DNA of 10,068 nucleotides. Source: Sphingobacteriaceae bacterium (GTDB lineage: Bacteria > Bacteroidota > Bacteroidia > Sphingobacteriales > Sphingobacteriaceae). Made by a program: the position numbers and the translations under genes. Below the pieces are notes generated by a model. The model saw only the letters and a list, made by a program, of their open reading frames with translations, was not told where the DNA came from and did no database searches. The DNA lies in assembly GCA_947478315.1 (NCBI GenBank), contig CANJWF010000030.1, forward strand, positions 1 to 10,068. The letters run 5' to 3'. How positions within the stretch are numbered: position 1 is the stretch's first letter; each line of letters opens with the position of its first letter. Shown here piece by piece: positions 7,633-10,068 of this stretch.

Positions 7633-8051
7633 CAATTTAAAATAGAAAAATCATATGTAATAGAAGCTGTTTTCACTAGCATATCGTGAACAGAGCAATA
7701 TTTTGTTACAGCTAATTCACAAGCTTTGGAAACTTTATCTTGCTCCAAGCGACCTTTTAGTGCAAAATGAATGTGTATATGAGTAAACACAGATGGAACC
7801 TGATGTTCATTCCTTACTCCATCGACAGTAATTTGTATATCGTCAACTATTTGGCGTTGCTTCTTTAATATAATGAGCAAATCAAATGCACTACAGGAGC
7901 CCAATCCCATTAAAAGCAACTCCATCGGACGTACACCTTGATTATTACCTCCGATGGCAAGAGCCCCATCTATGTGAATTTTTATATTGGGAGCCGAACC
8001 TAATGCTTCGAAATGAAAAGCATCGTCAACCCTATTGATTTTTACCTGCAT
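7632..8051 (-). CDS. OsmC-family protein (thiol peroxidase-like)
   Basis: The 139-residue protein has the length of a single OsmC/Ohr domain. OsmC and Ohr reduce organic hydroperoxides with a pair of cysteines. Cys53, in PMELLLMGLGSCSAFDLLIIL, and Cys119, in KYCSVHDML, are 66 residues apart, the same spacing as Cys59 and Cys125 of E. coli OsmC. The PMELLLMGLGSCSA...ILKK form is closer to the YhfA-like branch than to classical Ohr, so the physiological substrate is uncertain. The ATG at 8051 has no Shine-Dalgarno motif. The gene is the first of the minus-strand run. Its stop overlaps the glycosyltransferase start by one base. No recognisable -7/-33 promoter was found in the upstream region. 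Confidence 0.9.
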   Translation of the reverse strand: MQVKINRVDDAFHFEALGSAPNIKIHIDGALAIGGNNQGVRPMELLLMGLGSCSAFDLLIILKKQRQIVDDIQITVDGVRNEHQVPSVFTHIHIHFALKGRLEQDKVSKACELAVTKYCSVHDMLVKTASITYDFSILN

Positions 8052-8364
8052 GTCAGATTATTTTCGAATAGTTAAATATTTTCATTTGAATATAATTGTT
8101 TTTTTAAGGTCTAGTGGAATACCCAACCTATGAACGCTCTCATGGGCATCTCATCTGTTAATTAATTCATTAATGTTTGTTTCTCAATGGTATTCATTCG
8201 TATTTCGGAAGTTGTTTTTTTTAATAGTTAAAGAACGTATAACAACATTATCATTCTCCTTCGTGAGCGGTATTGCTCATGGGTGTTTCATAATATGCGC
8301 ATAATCTTAAAGCAGAGAAAAAGACCGCAAGTTAATTACAAAAAAGAAAAATCTAAATTTTGTA
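8052..8364. other. Gene-free region with two similar hairpin segments and a boxA-like motif
   Basis: No convincing gene is present in 313 bases. The segment 8139-8154 (CTCATGGGCATCTCAT) recurs as 8276-8291 (CTCATGGGTGTTTCAT), 13 of 16 identical and in the same orientation. The second copy overlaps a 7-bp hairpin (CGTGAGC at 8262-8268 with GCTCATG at 8275-8281, one G-T pair). Near the first, a weaker stem ATGA/TCAT can form. Between them, on the minus strand, GTTCTTTAAC (8236-8227) resembles the boxA antitermination motif of rRNA leaders, but no 16S sequence follows. The region may be an untranslated leader of osmC, a dispersed non-coding repeat, or debris from rearrangement next to the insertion sequence. 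Confidence 0.4.
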
Positions 8365-8396
8365 GGCTAATTCTTTTTTTGAGGTGCTAGGAGAAA
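8365..8396 (-). repeat. Terminal inverted repeat of the IS (transposase 3' end)
   Basis: The repeat is a perfect 32-base match to the reverse complement of 9771-9802. It contains a T7 run. The stop codon of the large transposase frame (8387-8389) lies inside it, so the last codons of the transposase are read from the repeat. Confidence 0.95.
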
Positions 8397-9367
8397 TAAA
8401 TTTGGGTACGATAGAAGAAAAAGTCTTTATCTCTGGTGCCGTAATTTGTCATGAGAAACCGCTGAATCCTACCATTTAGATTTTCTGCTTTGGCATTGCT
8501 ATGTCCGTTAATAAAGTAGTTCAAAATATCATCCCAGTGATTGGTAAACATTTTAATGATGAAATTAAAGGATTTCAATCCACTTTTCTTCACTTTGTCA
8601 ATCCACTTTTTGAGTTGATAATGCATGGTATACAACTTTTTGCCGATATTTTTGGGTTCATACCACGCTCGTATTTCTTCCACCAACTGATAGGCTTTAA
8701 ACAAGTCGGCATGTTGCTCGAATAACTTGGCTAATAATTGCCTTTGTTCGGTGTCTAAAAGGGTGCTTCTTTTATAAAGCAGGTACTTGGTTTTTTCCAA
8801 AAACTCTACATCGCTCCAACCATTAGGGTTGTTTGTTGAAGGTTCTTTTTTAACCTTCAGTTTACTTTTAATATTCAACCTAACCGTATTTAGGGCATCC
8901 ATAATATGTTTGATAACGTGGAACTTATCTATGATAATTTTGGCATTAGGAAACATTTCTCTACAAATCTTTTTATACATAGGACTCATATCTGAACTGA
9001 TATATTTAAGTCCTTGACGTTTTTCTTGGCTGAATAGCGCAATGGCTTGTGCAACTACTAATGGTTTTACGCTTTCTATCAAAAGGGCTATTTTACCAGT
9101 CTCTGGATTACTGATAATCGTGCTGTACTTACCGCCAATCATCTTTTCATCAATACTCATCGCTTCACCAAAATTCTCTTGTTTGAAAATATGAACAACT
9201 TGCTCTTTGCGTATTTCCCCCGTTGAAGCATCATAGTCATAAACCTGATGCCCCGCAAAGTTCCCCGTTTGTTTATCTTGATGGTAATCGCTGATAACAT
9301 TCCGATACCAACTGTATAACGTTTTGGGCTTTATTTGAAATACCTGCGCTATCGTACTCAGGTTCAC
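8387..9367 (-). CDS. IS transposase, large frame with DDE catalytic domain (orfB)
   Basis: The protein has 326 residues from the first possible start, GTG at 9367. The frame is open upstream to 9415 and overlaps orfA. A helix-turn-helix-like segment lies at the N-terminus (STIAQVFQIKPKTLYSWYRN, 4-23). The catalytic core matches ISL3-type DDE transposases: D73 in SIDEKMIGG, SSD at 124-126, D147 in IIDKFHVIKH, and E295 in NAKAENLNGRIQRF. It cuts and joins the ends of the element. The chosen GTG has no good ribosome binding site, and residues encoded before it (reading IESHPVNLSTIA) look like a natural continuation of orfA, so it is probably made as an orfA-orfB fusion by frame change. No internal stop or missing catalytic residue is seen. 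Confidence 0.88.
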   Translation of the reverse strand: MNLSTIAQVFQIKPKTLYSWYRNVISDYHQDKQTGNFAGHQVYDYDASTGEIRKEQVVHIFKQENFGEAMSIDEKMIGGKYSTIISNPETGKIALLIESVKPLVVAQAIALFSQEKRQGLKYISSDMSPMYKKICREMFPNAKIIIDKFHVIKHIMDALNTVRLNIKSKLKVKKEPSTNNPNGWSDVEFLEKTKYLLYKRSTLLDTEQRQLLAKLFEQHADLFKAYQLVEEIRAWYEPKNIGKKLYTMHYQLKKWIDKVKKSGLKSFNFIIKMFTNHWDDILNYFINGHSNAKAENLNGRIQRFLMTNYGTRDKDFFFYRTQIYFS

Positions 9368-9377
9368 TGGATGGGAC

Positions 9378-9752
9378 TCAATGGTACATTTTAAAAAAAG
9401 ATGCCATCTCTGGGGTCATCTTGGCACTTTGAGCATGTAAGTCATATTCGTTGCTGTAATGGGTGTCGCTCCCTACCTCTTTCCAGCGTCTCCGATGAAC
9501 TACCAGCATAACTTTTTTGAGTGAGAACGAATGGCTCAGAATGCTGATGGAATTGCAAAAACCATCAAATACTACTTCTTTCCCTTGTAAACAAGAGGGA
9601 ATCAGCGATTCTTTCTCTCGTAATTCTAACTCCCAACAATCCTTTTTGTTCTGAACACTATACAGTTCAAAATAGGCTAAGTATGCCGCTGGAACTAAAA
9701 TCTTCAATACCTCTGGCAATAAATCTTCTGATTTTGGTGCTACTTTTTTCAT
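9378..9752 (-). CDS. IS transposase N-terminal frame (orfA)
   Basis: The 124-residue protein starts at ATG 9752 and corresponds to the N-terminal region protein of ISAon1-type elements, likely part of end binding. It ends TGA at 9378, 10 bases before the first possible orfB start, while the orfB reading frame is already open from 9415. The AGGAG at 9756-9760 sits five bases ahead of its 3-base spacer to the ATG, a strong Shine-Dalgarno that host genes here lack. Its sequence is Cys/Ser-rich around 54-78 (CLQGKEVVFDGFCNSISIL), and a basic patch RRRWK lies at 87-91. I do not see a clear known DNA-binding fold. The assignment rests on position, length and the following DDE frame. Confidence 0.78.
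   Translation of the reverse strand: MKKVAPKSEDLLPEVLKILVPAAYLAYFELYSVQNKKDCWELELREKESLIPSCLQGKEVVFDGFCNSISILSHSFSLKKVMLVVHRRRWKEVGSDTHYSNEYDLHAQSAKMTPEMASFFKMYH
9389..9399 (-). promoter_or_regulatory. Slip-prone T7A4 run in the orfA/orfB overlap
   Basis: On the minus strand seven T followed by four A lie within the 38-base overlap of the two transposase frames. orfB is in the +1 frame relative to orfA (orfA reads TCT TTT TTT AAA; orfB reads CTT TTT TTA AAA). Polymerase slippage that drops one T or adds two, or a +1 ribosomal shift, would fuse the frames. The common -1 ribosomal shift would not. Confidence 0.5.
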
Positions 9753-9755
9753 ACG

Positions 9756-9760
9756 CTCCT
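9756..9760 (-). promoter_or_regulatory. Strong Shine-Dalgarno of orfA (AGGAG)
   Basis: AGGAG with three bases before the ATG at 9752 supports the orfA start. No other gene in the window has such a motif upstream, which is typical for Bacteroidota and marks the element as different from its host. Confidence 0.6.
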
Positions 9761-9770
9761 AAGTTCCGAT

Positions 9771-9802
9771 TTTCTCCTAGCACCTCAAAAAAAGAATTAG
9801 CC
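9771..9802 (-). repeat. Terminal inverted repeat of the IS (transposase 5' end)
   Basis: Perfect partner of 8365-8396. Read outward-in on the minus strand it begins GGCTAATTC. In the cobW frame the tip reads Gly then TAA, so it ends the interrupted gene. Confidence 0.95.
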
Positions 9803-10068
9803 CGGTTTCCACATTCTATCTGCTTTACCATCAAATAACATGTGTACACCCTGAAACACAAAACGTTCATCGTTTCCGTCAATGTGCATAATACCTTTCA
9901 TGCGATATATGTCTGTTCCTTTATTTTGAAGTAAATAAGAAATCCATTCATTTACTTTTTGAATACTTAGTGCACTATCATCCTCAATGCCAACTGATGA
10001 AACAGTATCATCGTGTTCATGGCTATGCGCATATTCAATAGTTTTAATGGGATTAATCTGTTTAGGAT
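9797..10068 (-). pseudogene. CobW/COG0523 GTPase C-terminal fragment, truncated by the IS
   Basis: My translation gives 89 residues entering from the right edge and ending at TAA 9799-9797 inside the IS end. It matches the CobW C-terminal domain of COG0523 GTPases (metal chaperones or insertases, often for zinc or cobalt): VNEWISYLLQNKGTDIYRMKG (38-58), then FVFQGVHMLFDG (69-80) and WKPG (86-89). A His/Asp-rich run AHSHEHDD (13-20) is a likely metal-binding loop. Intact family members continue for roughly 10-40 residues with a segment like 'R.S.LVFIGKNLD', which is missing. The upstream GTPase domain is outside the window. The loss is small, so a partly functional product is possible, but the fold's last strand would be gone. 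Specific metal unknown. Confidence 0.85.

Larger units (their letters stand above)
8365..9802 (-). mobile_element. Complete insertion sequence, two-frame ISL3-type DDE element (ISAon1-like)
   Basis: The 1438-bp element is bounded by perfect 32-bp inverted repeats and carries a short N-terminal transposase frame and a DDE transposase frame on the minus strand. The repeats begin GGCTAATTC, and GGCT at the tip fits ISL3-type elements. The two-frame layout with a small first frame fits the ISAon1 group found in Bacteroidota, as I recall it. Eight-base flanks (ATTTTGTA on the left, CGGTTTCC on the right) do not match, so there is no target-site duplication. It interrupts a cobW-family gene. The catalytic residues look intact, so it may be active. 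Confidence 0.9.

Noticed and set aside
8118..8166. Integron attC-like core (ACCCAAC) near the duplicated motif
   Set aside because: A matching GTTRRRY partner at suitable distance is absent, and no integrase or cassette structure is present.
8100..8240. rRNA operon downstream of the boxA-like motif
   Set aside because: No 16S start sequence or tRNA-like structure follows on the minus strand before osmC.
8193..8282. About 30-codon open stretch on the minus strand in the non-coding region
   Set aside because: It has no start codon of its own or ribosome binding site and lies in DNA better explained by repeats and hairpins.
9667..9882. 71-residue minus-strand open frame across the right IS end
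   Set aside because: It is a chimera that reads cobW DNA out of frame, crosses the inverted repeat and continues into orfA in another frame. Both underlying real frames are explained.
1..10068. CRISPR array, toxin-antitoxin or phage-defence module
   Set aside because: No regularly spaced repeats, no paired small toxin/antitoxin genes and no nuclease, methylase or reverse transcriptase domains were seen.

Overview
The window looks like a chromosomal stretch of a Bacteroidota bacterium. It is AT-rich and its ClpC and EttA proteins are of the Bacteroidota type. Host genes lack Shine-Dalgarno motifs and sit behind AT-rich leaders, and two upstream regions carry exact matches to the Bacteroidota -7 promoter box TAnnTTTG. 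Small clues of the same kind are the bacterial GH3 enzyme and an insertion sequence resembling the ISAon1 group. The order or genus cannot be told from the sequence.

Layout: 1-655 (minus) is the N-terminal third of clpC, cut by the window edge. A 145-bp divergent region separates it from ettA (801-2483, plus), a ribosome-associated ABC-F ATPase. A strong bidirectional hairpin (2484-2514) separates ettA from a convergent 83-residue coiled-coil/membrane-anchor protein (2534-2785, minus). From 8051 down to 2866 all genes are on the minus strand. In transcription order they are an OsmC-family protein, a membrane-anchored GT2 glycosyltransferase whose start overlaps the OsmC stop (TGATG), a six-helix membrane protein, a GH3-family adenylating/acyl-transferring enzyme, and a class I CPD photolyase 31 bases behind GH3. 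An AT-rich terminator-like hairpin closes this run.

The right part is accessory DNA. A gene-free 313-bp region (8052-8364) holds two similar hairpin-forming segments and a boxA-like motif. It is followed by a complete 1438-bp insertion sequence (8365-9802) with perfect 32-bp terminal inverted repeats and two transposase frames, with a T7/A4 slip-prone run in their overlap. The element is inserted in a CobW/COG0523 GTPase (metal chaperone family) gene and cuts it off after Trp-Lys-Pro-Gly; the first bases of the element supply the stop codon. There is no target-site duplication, and a normal CobW C-terminus is not found on the other side, which points to a deletion or recombination after insertion.

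Most genes are ordinary housekeeping or stress functions (protein quality control, translation gating, light-driven DNA repair, peroxide defence, envelope glycosylation). I found no CRISPR array, toxin-antitoxin pair, phage module or clearly new defence system. The points most worth a second look are the IS/cobW junction, the transposase frame change, the structured non-coding region and the GH3-photolyase pairing.
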